A stretch of 64,000 nucleotides of DNA from Branchipolynoe longqiensis (GCA_030323885.1 CM059197.1:29655178-29719177), one strand, 5' to 3'. Shown: positions 10,923 to 20,864, counted from the stretch's first letter. Notes: a model not told the origin generated them from the letters alone. Translations and numbers: made by a program.

Positions 10923-11750
10923 TTTTTTTTTTTTTTTGGTAAATATTTTTATTCATCTGAATACATATTTTGTCAGTGATGGGGCACTGGTCTTCCAGCC
11001 ATTGGAACAATCCCATTTGATTTGTACATAGTGGAATGTGTTGCATTGTGTGTAGCACAACCCATTCTGAACATAAAAAGAAAGTGAAAGTGGGGGAGCA
11101 GACTATGATGTATAGTGTACAACATAGGTACTCAACATAGTGCAAGGTATATATGCAGAAGATAGAGTGTGCAGTAATGTACACTAGTGGTTAAATCATA
11201 TGATGTGTTTGTATATCATTATCAGTTAGATTTGGTTTTAATAATGGTTAGTCTTTTAATAGTGCCATGTTGTGCATGTATAGTGGTTTATATTGCGTGC
11301 ATTGCTGTAGTTATTCAGTGGTGGTAGTGGGTCTTGAATGTTATTATGTCATTGAGTTATAATAGTTGTTTGTCAAATGTGGATGGGGGGGGGAGTGGGC
11401 AGGGGGCAGACAGGCAGGGAGAGAGCGGGCATGAGAGAGGGTGAAGTCAATGGGTCATTCAGTAGGTCGCATTATATATTTGCAGTGGCAGGTTTTGGGC
11501 CTGAATAACCAGGTGAGCTCTGTATGCATTTTTAAAGGCAATGATCGAACCCGCTTCTCTGGTTTTGGTTGGGAGTTCATTCCACATGACACTTCCTTTG
11601 TAAATCGGAGCTCTGATTAACTTACTTGTATTGCGGTTGGGCACCCAGAGTAGGGTCGATGTCCCCCTTCTCGTTACCCTAGTTGTGCAATCTATGTATT
11701 TGTCATCACTTGCACGTTTATACGTTTATATGTTATGGGTGATAATAGGA
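10923..11750 (-). mobile_element. LINE 3' end with C-terminal ORF, 3' UTR, stem-loop and poly(A)
   Basis: On the minus strand an open frame from about 11750 to 11459 encodes a LINE ORF2 C-terminus (motifs GSVMWNELPTKTREAGS and FKNAYRAHL). It is followed by about 450 bp of 3' UTR, then CTGGAAGACCAGTGCCCC with CACTGAC forming a stem-loop (10971-11000), then AATAAA-like and ATATTTACC sequence, and an A-run at about 10923-10937. This copy ties the dispersed 3' stem-loop to a LINE coding end. It is 5'-truncated, with no catalytic RT. Confidence 0.8.
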
Positions 11751-11775
11751 TTATCACTGTACACACATATATCAA

Positions 11776-11915
11776 GGTATAAGGAATACAGACGATATAA
11801 AGATGGAGGCGGTATGTGACCTAGCAACCCACCAGGTTGCTAGGTCACATACAAATAGGTGCGCACTGGTTTTGCATGACCTAGAATTGGCATTACATCA
11901 CCAAGAAACGGACAG
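11776..11915. repeat. Dispersed repeat flanking SINEs, copy 1
   Basis: GATATAAAGATGGAGGCGGT through GCATTACATCACC is matched at about 16950-17060. It contains a palindrome, GTATGTGACCTAGCAACC with its inverse. Family unknown. Confidence 0.6.
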
Positions 11916-11919
11916 TATG

Positions 11920-12265
11920 ACGTTTGTTGTTGTTTTACGTTCTAAGATCTAAGGTCATATTAGGACGGGTACTGACTTGTGACAGTGCGCACTCTTGGCG
12001 ACTTTATCGTGCTGCCCAACTGCCAGCACCTTGAAATCCATGACCTGATATCGCACTCAATCACATTATCCTGACACTGAGCCGATCAGTCCTTGCCCTA
12101 TCCTAATAATGCCAAGTGACAGGTTAGGAAGCAACAAGTATCAATTTTTACGTCATTGGTTTGACTCGACCAGGATTCAAACCCACAAACTCATGGGTTC
12201 GGATACCCCGATCTCCCAAAACAGGAGACGGACGCTCAACTCATTCGGCCATCCCATCTGGTGGC
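11920..12265 (-). mobile_element. SINE-1, near full length
   Basis: Reverse complement of the full family: GTTTGTTGTTGTTTTACG tail at the left, tRNA-like head ending CTCATTCGGCCATCCCATC at the right. Confidence 0.9.
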
Positions 12266-12532
12266 AGTGTGACTTATATAAACAGTCACAACCATTACGG
12301 CATATCCCACATTCGTAGATTTTCTCTTGATGTAAGAAGACATCGTGCTCCTACAAAAAAACTACGCTAATTATATGAAACCAGAATATAGCATGCCTTG
12401 TGGTATCATGCAAAAGTCACTTATGCATAACCTCGCTAACTTTACTCAAGAATCAGAGCACAAGAAAATTGAATCAACATTGTCAAGGGCTTTACTTTGA
12501 ACACCCGAACTTCCTTTCATGAGGGCACCGGA

Positions 12533-12778
12533 CGCAGTGACCGAATCGGAAGAGCGCTGGCTTCCCGTGCGGAAGGATGGAAGTTCGAATCCCAGCCGAG
12601 TCAAACCAATGATTTATAAAATTGATACTAGGATATGACAAGGACTGGTTTGCACAGTGTCAGGATAATGTGACTGAGTGGGATGGTGCTTGTGGCCTGG
12701 TCTTCCAGTGGGGTAGCACTATAAAGTCGTGATGAGTGTGCACTGTCACAAGTTGGTACCCATACTGATATGACCTTA
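12533..12778 (+). mobile_element. SINE-1, head type 2, cut by Harbinger
   Basis: Begins with a second kind of tRNA-like head (GACCGAATCGGAAGAGCGCT, short variable arm) joined to the usual SINE-1 body. It ends abruptly at CTGATATGACCTTA, exactly where the Harbinger left terminus starts. The rest of the SINE tail is not found downstream. Confidence 0.85.
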
Positions 12779-12829
12779 AGGCCATGTCACATTACGGCGT
12801 ATGGCGGGAGCGTATGGCGGCGTAGCCGC

Positions 12830-13265
12830 TTTACGTCATATACGTCGGCATACGCCGTATACGCTACTCATACGCTACTCATACGCTACTCATACGCTAC
12901 TCATACGCCGTCAGGTGACGGCTTATGTGAAGCGTATGAGGCATACGCCGCCATACGCTTTCATAAATCCGTCCGTCCCCATTTTTTTGTGCATGCTCAA
13001 AAAATCTTGACCTACGGGGGCGTATGGGCCATACGCTACTCATACGCCGGTGTACGCTCCGCATACGCTCCTTGTACGCTGGGGGTACGCCGGCGTATGC
13101 TAGGGGTACGCCGGCGTACGCTACTCGTACGCTCAACTTGCGTCACGGGCGTATCAGGGGCGTATCTTGGGCGTATGCAGCGTACGCAGAACATACGCGT
13201 TGCGTATGAGAGCGTATGAAAAGCGTATGGGAGGCGTATGCGAAGCGTATGGCGGCGTATGCCCG
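12830..13265. promoter_or_regulatory. Subterminal GCGTATG iteron region of Harbinger
   Basis: More than 30 copies of GCGTATG/CATACGC or GTACGC variants in both orientations, between the left terminus and the transposase promoter. Subterminal repeats of DNA transposons commonly bind the transposase or accessory protein; that role here is inferred. The same array is kept in the internally deleted MITE at 29.6-30.0 kb. Confidence 0.7.
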
Positions 13266-13279
13266 ACCTATGGTCTCGG

Positions 13280-13287
13280 TATATAAA
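13280..13287 (+). promoter_or_regulatory. TATA box of Harbinger transposase
   Basis: TATATAAA about 50 bp upstream of the transposase ATG at 13338, just after the iteron array. The spacing leaves a short 5' leader. Confidence 0.65.
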
Positions 13288-13337
13288 GGCGACCCACGCC
13301 ATTCCTTCGGTCATTCCTGCTCTGCTGCTCATACAGG

Positions 13338-14642
13338 ATGGATGCCCAGGCACTGCAAGCACAGTTCCAGCTTTTCTACAGAGTTGCCCTTTATCACCAT
13401 GAGCTTACTCTACTCCTCATGGTTCTTCTGGCGTCCCGTATCGAGAGACGAAGGAGGAGGGAGCGGCGGCGACGATCAGTGTGGGTCAGACCCTGGATTG
13501 GGAGGCGGCCACAGTTTGGCTTGTTCGACAAGCTCATGGTCGAGCTCCGCAGCGAGGACACCGCGTCGTTTGTGAACTTCATGCGGCTGCCTCCCCAATT
13601 GTTTGACGAGATTGTGGCGCGAGTGGGACCCAGGATCCCCCAAAAACGGTCCACCTTCAGGGTGCCGCTCGACCCGGCGCTGAAAATAGCACTTACTCTG
13701 CGGCACCTGGCATCCGGCACAAAATACTCCTCCATGAAGTTTGGGTGGAGGGTGCCCCACAACACACAGTCGCTGATAGTGCGTGAAGTCTGCAAGGCCA
13801 TCGTCGACGAGTACATGGCCGAGGTCATGACGTGTCCGATGACTCCAGAAGGGTGGCATGCCATCGCGGACCTCTTTGCAGAGAGGTGGAACTTCCCCCA
13901 TACCTGTGGCGCTCTGGATGGGAAGCACATCGCCTGCCGGTGCCCTCCAAAGAGTGGGTCGCTCTACTACAACTACAAGGGCTTTTTCTCCGTGGTCCTG
14001 TTGGCGCTTGTAGATGCGGATTACAAATTTATCTGGGCAGATATTGGCAGTATGGGCTCCGCGTCCGATGCCCAGATCTACAAAGCCTCCGAGCTGAAGG
14101 CGTGCACAGAAGGTGGCACCATCGGCTTTCCGAACCCTGAACCGCTCGTCGACGGCCAGAAGGATGTGCCGTATTTCCTGATCGGTGACGACGCCTTTGC
14201 CCTGCGGCCGACCATGATGAAGCCGTACGGCAAGAGGGGCTTGACCAATGATGAGCGACTCTTCAACTACTGGCTTTCCCGAGCTAGGAGAGTGGTGGAG
14301 AATGCCTTTGGCATTCTAGCCAACCGCTTCCAAGTGCTCCTGACGACTATGCAGCACCACCCCTCCAACGTGAAGCTCATCGTCAAGGTGTGCATGGTTC
14401 TGCACAACCTCATGAGGACACGCTACCCAGCGCTACAGAACATGCAGCTGGATCGTCCCGAGACAGCCAACAACAACTTTGTGCCTGGAGGTTGGCGAGA
14501 GGGCCACAACCTTCGTGACATTAACGTTGAACCTGTTAACCCCAACACCGCGTCCAAGCTAGGAAAGGAACAGCGCAATCTAATTAAAGACTGGGTCGTC
14601 TCACCTGCCGGAGCACTGTCATGGCAAGACAGGATGATCTGA
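13338..14642 (+). CDS. PIF/Harbinger transposase (DDE nuclease)
   Basis: An uninterrupted 434-residue protein of typical family length. Residues 1-60 are basic (an arginine cluster near 37-46). Residues about 80-150 match the helix-turn-helix segment that precedes the nuclease in this family (FMRLPPQLFDEIV; ALTLRHLASG). The DDE_Tnp_4 nuclease spans about 188-380: CGALDGKHIACR (D194), WADIGSMGSASDAQIY (D235/D244), YFLIGDDAFALRP (D284/D285) and RRVVENAFGILANRF (E321). It would cut and integrate the transposon DNA at TTA/TAA targets. The start at 13338 follows a TATA box and gives the full N-terminus. The lack of stops or frameshifts suggests recent activity or a host-preserved gene, although the element lacks a visible right end. 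Confidence 0.93.
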   Translation: MDAQALQAQFQLFYRVALYHHELTLLLMVLLASRIERRRRRERRRRSVWVRPWIGRRPQFGLFDKLMVELRSEDTASFVNFMRLPPQLFDEIVARVGPRIPQKRSTFRVPLDPALKIALTLRHLASGTKYSSMKFGWRVPHNTQSLIVREVCKAIVDEYMAEVMTCPMTPEGWHAIADLFAERWNFPHTCGALDGKHIACRCPPKSGSLYYNYKGFFSVVLLALVDADYKFIWADIGSMGSASDAQIYKASELKACTEGGTIGFPNPEPLVDGQKDVPYFLIGDDAFALRPTMMKPYGKRGLTNDERLFNYWLSRARRVVENAFGILANRFQVLLTTMQHHPSNVKLIVKVCMVLHNLMRTRYPALQNMQLDRPETANNNFVPGGWREGHNLRDINVEPVNPNTASKLGKEQRNLIKDWVVSPAGALSWQDRMI

Positions 14643-15383
14643 CAAAACATTTTATCAGTCTATATGCGCTGTGTCTGTCTACTCTTTTTGCAAACATGTC
14701 TGTGATGTTGTGACATCTCTCCTGGTATATGAGATGCTAATGTTTATATGTCTAGTATAAAATAAACGATATCATTTTATAGATATGAAAACACAATTTT
14801 ACATGTCTGTTACGTTCTTTCGCTCCTTAATTTAAAGTCATCTAGTTAATGTAATTGTAATGAATCTCCTCTCTTTTTACATACATACTAAGAACACAGG
14901 AAAAAATAGAGTGACACAGAGAGAGAAAGGGGGAGACGAGAGGGAGGGAGGGAGGGAGGGGAGAAGAGAGACAGAGAGAGGGAGGAAGAGAGATAGAGAG
15001 AGAGGGAGATAGAGAGGGAGGAAGAGAGATAGAGAGAGAGGGAGATAGAGAGGGAGGAAGAGAGATAGAGAGAGGAAGAGAGAGAGAAGGAGGAAAGGGA
15101 GAAAGGGGAAGGAGAAACATTATAATAAATATGTTAAATTTAACGTTATTTATGTTTTAATTTTAATTTTAATGTTAATTGTACTTTAATATATAACAAT
15201 TAAATGATGGCATGCCTTTACTGAACACGGACACAAAAATTCAAATTGACAGTATATTTATTTATTTTTAGCATCTTGACATATAAATGTACAAACAATA
15301 TATAAACAATATATATACATATATACATACAAATGTACAAAGATAAATAAAAACTAAGACTACATATATACACATATTTACAA
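14643..15383. other. Harbinger intergenic region between convergent genes
   Basis: Contains an AATAAA at about 14760 downstream of the transposase, a purine-rich GAGAGAGGGA microsatellite (about 14920-15115), and AT-rich sequence with ATTTATTTATT near 15255 that supplies minus-strand AATAAA signals. No gene. Confidence 0.7.
14920..15115. repeat. GA-rich microsatellite
   Basis: Irregular AGAGAGAGGGAGATAGAGAG units of about 30 bp. The minus-strand open frame (PSLSPSLSI repeats) is compositional. Confidence 0.9.
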
Positions 15384-15565
15384 TCACTTCTCTCCCTTGC
15401 CATTAGAAGTGGCATCAGCTGGCGACTGTGTGGCTGACGAGGGGAATAAGTCCAAATTTGCGCCCAACATGCCAGATATGCCGGACAGCCCCGACAAGTT
15501 CAATAGTCCTTCTGGGCTGGCCGACTCAGACAAGTTCACTGGGGTGGGGTCGACGTGTGTCGGAG

Positions 15566-16270
15566 TCACAATGTCTGCAGTAGCGCAAGTCCCCGGCCAT
15601 GCCGCACCCACAGGAGCCGCGTGTTCGTGTCCCTGAGCGACTTGAACCACTTCTGGAGATGGACTGCTGTGGTCCCCAGAAGTGTCACCTGGTCCTCCCA
15701 CATCTTGGCCTTTCTGTCTGAGCGGCGGTAATCCGTGAGCTTCATGTTCCAAATGATGGGGTTCTCCTCGAGGAAGTCCAACATTTGACCCTCCTTGAAG
15801 ACCGACAGAGAACAGTCGCTCTTCTTGGCCCTCCGGCTCTTTGACATGCCGATGGCAGCGGTGCTGGTGGAGGCGGCGGAGGCGGCGGAGGCAGCGGACG
15901 ACGCCCGTGAGCTGCCCGCAGAGGCAGGAGATGGCGAGCTGGAGCGGGGACGCCAGCGTTGCGTCGTCGACCTCTCCACTTCCATCTCCAGCTCCTCCAG
16001 TGGAGAGTGGTGTTCTGGAGAGTAGTGTTCTGGAGAGTGGTGTTCTGGAGAGTGGTGTGGAGAGTGGTGAGGTGGCGAGGCAGGTGAGGAGGCTGGTGAT
16101 GGAGAGCATTGTAACAAAGTCTGCCTCTTTCTGCCTCTCCCACGGCCTAGTCCTCCTCCTGTAGTAACAGCAGTTCTGGAGGCTGGTGTAGTAGCAGTAG
16201 TACTGGTAGTAGTAGTAGTAGTAGCAGTAGCAGAAGCAGCAGCAGCAGTGGTGTTCCTCTTAGCAGGCAT
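15566..16270 (-). CDS. Harbinger accessory protein with MADF/trihelix-like domain
   Basis: A 235-codon minus-strand frame starting at an ATG in an ideal context (GCCACCATG), 34 bp downstream of a minus-strand TATATAAA. After an A/T/S-rich and S/P-rich N-terminal half, residues about 135-215 read GQMLDFLEENPIIWNMK, WEDQVTLLG and LQKWFKSLRDTNTRL. That is the Myb/SANT- or MADF-like DNA-binding domain of the second protein of PIF/Harbinger elements, which normally helps the transposase enter the nucleus and bind DNA. After the domain the frame soon stops. A long open frame in another phase (to 15384, ending SPADATSNGKGEK) covers the expected C-terminal part, so either a frameshift or a small intron lies near 15.6-15.7 kb. 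The upstream in-frame ATG at 16327 would put the TATA box inside the coding region and was not chosen. Confidence 0.75.
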   Translation of the reverse strand: MPAKRNTTAAAASATATTTTTTSTTATTPASRTAVTTGGGLGRGRGRKRQTLLQCSPSPASSPASPPHHSPHHSPEHHSPEHYSPEHHSPLEELEMEVERSTTQRWRPRSSSPSPASAGSSRASSAASAASAASTSTAAIGMSKSRRAKKSDCSLSVFKEGQMLDFLEENPIIWNMKLTDYRRSDRKAKMWEDQVTLLGTTAVHLQKWFKSLRDTNTRLLWVRHGRGLALLQTL

Positions 16271-16303
16271 GGTGGCAGAGTGAGGGGAGCCTGTTGCTCC
16301 AGG

Positions 16304-16312
16304 CTTTATATA
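16304..16312 (-). promoter_or_regulatory. TATA box of Harbinger accessory gene
   Basis: Minus-strand GTATATAAA lies 34 bp before the chosen ATG, leaving a leader of only a few bases if transcription starts about 30 bp downstream. Confidence 0.55.
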
Positions 16313-16604
16313 CCCAGGAGTCACCAAGCGGCGGACCGCAGAGAGATACCATAGTTATCGTCATTATTAATGTCATTATTATTGACATTATTATTATTAT
16401 TATTGACATACACTCACCATTATAATTATTCCCAACCTATAGCAATAACAATAAAACATATAATATAAAGTGAAGAAGAACTTACAGATGTTACTACAGA
16501 GTAAGTGTATGGATGATTGCACACATGTTGCACAGTACTCCTCGATTTGCTAATAACAAGTTGACCCATGGGTATTAATAGTAGTAGTATGTGCCTTCAG
16601 AGGT

Positions 16605-16866
16605 GTGTGACAGTACACTCATGGCAACTTTATAGTGCCGCCCCACTGGGAGACCAGGCCACCAGCACCACTCAGTCACATTATCCTGACACTGAGCCAA
16701 CCAGTCCTTGCCCTATCCTAATAATGCCGAGCGCCTGGCTAAGAAGCGACAAGTATAAATTGTTAAGTCATTGATTTAACTCGACCAGGGTTTGAACCCA
16801 TGCGCTCGAATCCCACGATATACCAAAATGGAGACAAATGCTCAACTCATTCGGCCATCCCATCTG
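16605..16866 (-). mobile_element. SINE-1, lacking its 3' end
   Basis: Reverse-complement SINE-1 from GTGTGACAGTACACTCATGG to the head CTCATTCGGCCATCCCATC. Confidence 0.85.
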
Positions 16867-16944
16867 TACGAATACATATTGCTGTCACTAATTGTATATA
16901 TTATCTCTGCTACACGAGCCGGATATTTATGTGACGGTAGAAAG

Positions 16945-17060
16945 ACTTCAGGCGATATAAAGGTGGAGGTGATATGTGACCTGCCAGGCGACTAGAAAAT
17001 GGGAGTACACAGGTTTTGTATTGCCAGATGACCTAGAAACAGCATTACGTTGCCATGTGT
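16945..17060. repeat. Dispersed repeat flanking SINEs, copy 2
   Basis: GCGATATAAAGGTGGAGGTG through AGCATTACGTTGCC matches about 11776-11900 in the same orientation. The two copies sit on opposite sides of the Harbinger element but relate differently to their neighbouring SINEs. Confidence 0.55.
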
Positions 17061-17080
17061 GTTGTATATAAGCAACTAGA

Positions 17081-17627
17081 GCCGTGTTCACACGGGAAAA
17101 CTTTAAAGCGATTTAGACAAGGCGAATCATATGAATCGATTTAGATGCGCGTTCACACGGGCAGTACTTGGGCCGGAAATCGATATCAGCGCATGAGCAA
17201 GTCCAGACTAACCAGCGCCATTTTGGGTTCGTCGACACGAGAGAGTGTGGGTTCGACCTAGATATGTATGGACTGAATCGTATTGGTTTGGAACGGTCAA
17301 AACTTCTGCTGGGCAGTGAAACCCTAAAAATAAATGATGAAAAAAATATCTGTGCACAGCTAGCGGTTTCATAGACCAAATTATATTATATAGTGTGACG
17401 TGCTTAATCCGCCTCAAGTAAGTTGGTTGCATTCACATGGGCGAGATGGGCCGACCTAAGCTAGTTCGCTTCATATAAACTACCTCGCGAGGTGGTTTAT
17501 ATAAAGCGAATCATATGAATCGATTCAGCCCTAATCCGCCTCAGCATCACGTTCACACGGCAAATGTGAGGCGAACTAGGCAAGGCGATTTATATGAATC
17601 GGCTTAACTCGCCCGTGTGAACACGGC
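17081..17627. mobile_element. MITE family M4, copy 1
   Basis: Inverted ends GCCGTGTTCACACGGG. Interior has TATATGAATCGATT and GCGAACTAG words and a central palindrome CTACCTCGCGAGGTGG. Flanks TAGA/TTAG are degraded compared with TTAA at other copies. Confidence 0.85.
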
Positions 17628-17805
17628 TTAGGACCGATACTAGTAGACCACATTCTTAGTTTGTTCAGTTTTTAACCTGAAAACATACTACTATCTTCAT
17701 TAAGCTTAAATTATTTCTTATAATTAATATACAATGGTTGTGTTAACTAGTTTCCTTATTTCAATTTCTTGTTTACCTTATTTGGAGATCATCAGAGCTA
17801 CATAA

Positions 17806-18120
17806 CGAAAGCGGTAGCCGAATCACAATGGCGCAGGCTTCCCGTGCTAGTTCGATTCCCACTCGAGTCAAACCAATGACTTATCAAATTGATACTTGTT
17901 GCTACCGAGCCTAACACTTAGGATTACTATGATAGGACAAGGACTGGTTAGCACAGTATCAGGATAATGTGACTGTGGGATATCGGAGCATGGCACCGGC
18001 GGCCTGGTCTCCCATTGGGCCAGCACTATAAATGTTGCCATGAGTGCGCACTATCACAGTCAGTACCCATCCTGATAATACCTTAGATGTTGCTAGGATG
18101 TAAAACTTCAACAAACAAAC
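17806..18120 (+). mobile_element. SINE-1, head type 2
   Basis: Degraded type-2 head (CGAAAGCGGTAGCCGAATCA), GTTCGATTCCC B box, standard body and CCTTAGATGTTGCTAGGATG tail. Confidence 0.8.
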
Positions 18121-18164
18121 ATCAGATCCACACACCTACAAGCTCACATCGCGTTGCCTTCATC

Positions 18165-18405
18165 AACATGAGAGATGGCCATGCGGTACAGTGTCTGGAA
18201 ATCGTGGGTTCAATACCCAGCCGTCTCAAACCAAAGACTTACAAATTGCAATATGGCGCTAGTGGTGAGAAGGAATAACTATTAGGTCAGATTCACAATA
18301 ATTATTATGATGGAGATCATAGCACGGTGCCGTTGATAAAGTACATCAGCAATGCAGCACTATAAATTCGCCATGAGTGAGTGTCACAAGTCACAAGTCG
18401 GTACC
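18165..18405 (+). mobile_element. Degraded SINE-1-like copy
   Basis: B-box-like GTGGGTTCAATACCC and CTCAAACCAAAGACTTAC resemble SINE-1; the body is partly missing but GCAGCACTATAAATTCGCCA and CACAAGTCGGTACC are recognisable. Confidence 0.5.
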
Positions 18406-18420
18406 ACAAGGGCATACCTT

Positions 18421-18482
<62 letters not shown>
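18421..18482. repeat. (TA)n microsatellite
   Basis: About 60 bp of alternating TA. Confidence 0.98.
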
Positions 18483-18485
<3 letters not shown>

Positions 18486-18631
18486 GTTACGCTGTTGCGT
18501 ACCACCTGAGATAACAAATACATTTTAAAATTAAAATATATAATGTTCACAAGTCACACAATTTTATTCCATCTCACTTTATTCCAATAGCGTTTTATTT
18601 ATCAAAAAAAATAAAGTCTGTGTACCACTTG

Positions 18632-18812
18632 AAAATACCAAGCTAGGCATGTGGATATGACTTGTTGCTAGGATGTAAGACCCCAATCACACACTCACTC
18701 TTCCATTAATGTGTGGAACATCTGCATCCCCTTTTAATCCGAAGGTAGCTTCTTTTCAGGTTGACATCCTGGCAACATCTAAGGTCATATCAGGACATCA
18801 GTATGGTTGTCA
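18632..18812 (+). repeat. 180-bp direct repeat, left copy
   Basis: GAAAATACCAAGCTAGGC through GGACATCAGTATGG, repeated at 19711-19898 with about 90 percent identity. The two copies bracket the M1 MITE and its nested SINE. Within it GCAACATCTAAGGTCATATC is the inverse of the SINE-1 3' end. Confidence 0.85.
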
Positions 18813-18813
18813 G

Positions 18814-19710
18814 TAGATAGAAGATTCACCACATACTCATATAGGGTTGGTGAAAACCAACCTTATATAAAAGCTGGCGAAAAATTGGGAAATGAAATGA
18901 GACCCTAATTCTACAATCAAAGAAGCTAAATATATTCTTCACCTACCCGGATGTATTTACCCTCAACTTTTGAGTTGTTTAGTCAAATATATTCATATAT
19001 GCATGAAGTTTAAAATCTGGAAGGACATAATCACATGTCAGCCATTTTGATAGTCTCGGTCATTTTCATTGGTTGAGGTAGTCAGGTGGTCCAAACAGTT
19101 CTTTCAAAGATGACGTATTTACCACATGTCTATCACACCTAACTGATTATGTGTCACTGAGCCTGATATTATGTGATTTGGACACTCTGAAGGATATATA
19201 TTGAATGGAAATGGATACAATGGATTGTCGCTTTTGGATTTTAATCAACATATGGTAGGAAAGTAGGAGAGGCCATCAACTATGAGGGACATTTTCGCCA
19301 GCTTTTACATAGCGTGAGGTTCACCCCTGTACTCTAAGTATGGGGGACCAGACGGGATGGCTGAATGAGTTAGAGCGCCCGTCTCCCGTGCTGGTAGATC
19401 GTGGGGTCGTGGGTTCGAACCCTGGTCGAGTCAAACCTATGACTTAAAAATTGATACTTGTCGCTTCCTAGCAAGGTGCTCGGCATTAATAGGATAGGGC
19501 AGGGATTTGGTTGGCTCAGTGTCAGGATAATGTGACTGAGTGGGATATCAAGTCATGGTGCCGGTGGCCTGGTTTCCCAGTGGGACATCACTATAAAGTC
19601 GCCATCAGTGCGCACTGTCACAAGTTGGTACCCATCCTGATATGACCTTAGATGTTGCTAGGACATAAAACAACAACAAACAAACTAAGTATGGGTGAAT
19701 TTGTTATCTA
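18814..19710. mobile_element. MITE family M1, copy G, with nested SINE
   Basis: Ends TAGATAGAAGATTCACC and GTGAATTTGTTATCTA. The interior differs from other M1 copies and contains a full SINE-1 (19345-19684). No 9-bp duplication; instead a longer direct repeat flanks it. Confidence 0.65.
19345..19684 (+). mobile_element. SINE-1, full length with target duplication
   Basis: A 340-bp reference copy. It starts GGACCAGACGGGATGG, has A box TGGCTGAATGAGTTAGAG and B box GGTTCGAACCC with a long variable arm between them (Leu/Ser-like class II tRNA shape), a body of about 230 bp, and ends CTAGGACATAAAACAACAAC plus A/C tail. The 11-mer CTAAGTATGGG flanks it at 19334-19344 and 19685-19695. It would be transcribed by Pol III and copied by a partner LINE. 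Confidence 0.95.
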
Positions 19711-19898
19711 GAAAATACCAAGCTAGGCCACTGCATGTGGATATGACTTGTTGCTAAGATGTAAGACCCCAATCACACACTCACTCTTGCATTAATGTGT
19801 GGAACATCTGCATCCCCTTTTTATTCTAAGCTAGCTTCTTTTCAGGTTGATGTCCTGGCAACATTTAAGGTCATGTCAGGACATCAGTATGGTGCCAG
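19711..19898 (+). repeat. 180-bp direct repeat, right copy
   Basis: Partner of 18632-18812, with a 5-bp insertion near its start. Continues to CAGTATGGTGCC, then diverges. Confidence 0.85.
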
Positions 19899-20227
19899 CA
19901 GAACCCGATGCAACGCACGCTGCTTGGCCCGGTTTAACCGGTTTAGCGAATGAAGATGGAACCAGACTGGCCAAACCCGGACCAATGGGATTCAAATAAA
20001 ATTGTCGACTAAGGTATGGCTGACTTTAGGAGATCTTGTGGCGTATATGATAACCACTCTCTTCACGGTATACGACGACGCAACCAACAATGAAATAGAG
20101 CGTGATATAATAATCATATATATATATGTGTGTGTATATGTGTGTACGAGTGGAGAAAGATTGAATACTTTATTTACCACATTCGGATATACTAGATTAT
20201 GTATGTATATATATATATATACATATA

Positions 20228-20438
20228 TACCTGAAATGGGCGAGCCCTTCTGGGACTAGCATCCCAACCATTGGGCTATCTAGATTCCCTGATGCAATTA
20301 CCCTGTCCATGCCTACCTGTCTATGTGGCTCCTTTCCTGAGAGGTCAGTGCAGCCTGGTTCGATCTCCCAGTGCAGAAAGGTGGCTTTTGGGGATGGTAT
20401 ACTGTGAAAGTGAATGAATGAGTGCTGTGGTGCATCAG
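20228..20438. repeat. Possible third tRNA-derived SINE fragment
   Basis: GGTTCGATCTCC resembles a B box and is followed by CCAGTGCAGAAAGGTGGC; a possible A box lies upstream. Only one copy is in the window, so the assignment is weak. Confidence 0.25.
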
Positions 20439-20447
20439 TGCTAAACC

Positions 20448-20855
20448 TAGATAAAGGATTCACCCGGTACTCGCAGTACACGGGTGAATACCAACCCTAT
20501 ATAAAAACGGTCGAAAAAGCGGGTTAATGAAATGAGAGCCTAATTTCACAATCTAAGAAGCAACAATTATTCTTTACATATGTCTTATTGATAGCCCGCT
20601 ACCTTTGAGTTGAAAAATATAATATAATATCTAGTTTAATAAGATTTAAAAGTGAAATCGACAGCGTTCTGCAGCCACCATCTTGTCTTTTTGCATTCTC
20701 TCCCATTTCACCAAGTCTGTGCCGATATAAGTAACCATTTGACACTGGAGGCAGGCATTCTACTTGCTGTTCCATACTAAAGCTATCTTTGTGCGTATTT
20801 ACAGTACGTTGTCGTTCACCCGTGTACTACAAGTACCGGGTGAATCTTTTATCTA
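20448..20855. mobile_element. MITE family M1, copy C
   Basis: TAGATAAAGGATTCACCC at the left, inverse at the right; both ends hold the GGTACT...AGTAC palindrome. Flanked by TGCTAAACC at 20439-20447 and 20856-20864 (9 bp, perfect). Confidence 0.9.
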
Positions 20856-20864
20856 TGCTAAACC

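Larger units (their letters stand above)
12779..16330 (+). mobile_element. PIF/Harbinger DNA transposon (right end not seen)
   Basis: The left terminus AGGCCATGTCACATTACGG follows TTA inside a SINE. A subterminal region of about 480 bp is packed with GCGTATG and its inverse. Then come a transposase gene on the plus strand and a MADF/trihelix-like gene on the minus strand, converging tail to tail. The MITE at 29583-30031 shares about 300 bp of this left end. No inverse of the left terminus, and no continuation of the interrupted SINE, could be found up to about 17.7 kb, so the right end is probably deleted. The end at 16330 marks the last element sequence I can assign. Confidence 0.85.

Noticed and set aside
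13394..13930. Minus-strand frames over the Harbinger transposase
   Set aside because: Shadow frames of a G+C-rich gene; the plus-strand protein has all family motifs.
16327..17700. Right terminus of the 12.8-kb Harbinger
   Set aside because: Searched by eye for the inverse of AGGCCATGTCACATTACGG and for the remaining SINE tail after TTA; neither was found.
19352..19430. Functional tRNA gene
   Set aside because: A and B boxes are present, but the acceptor arm does not pair and the segment is the head of a repeated SINE with a target duplication.
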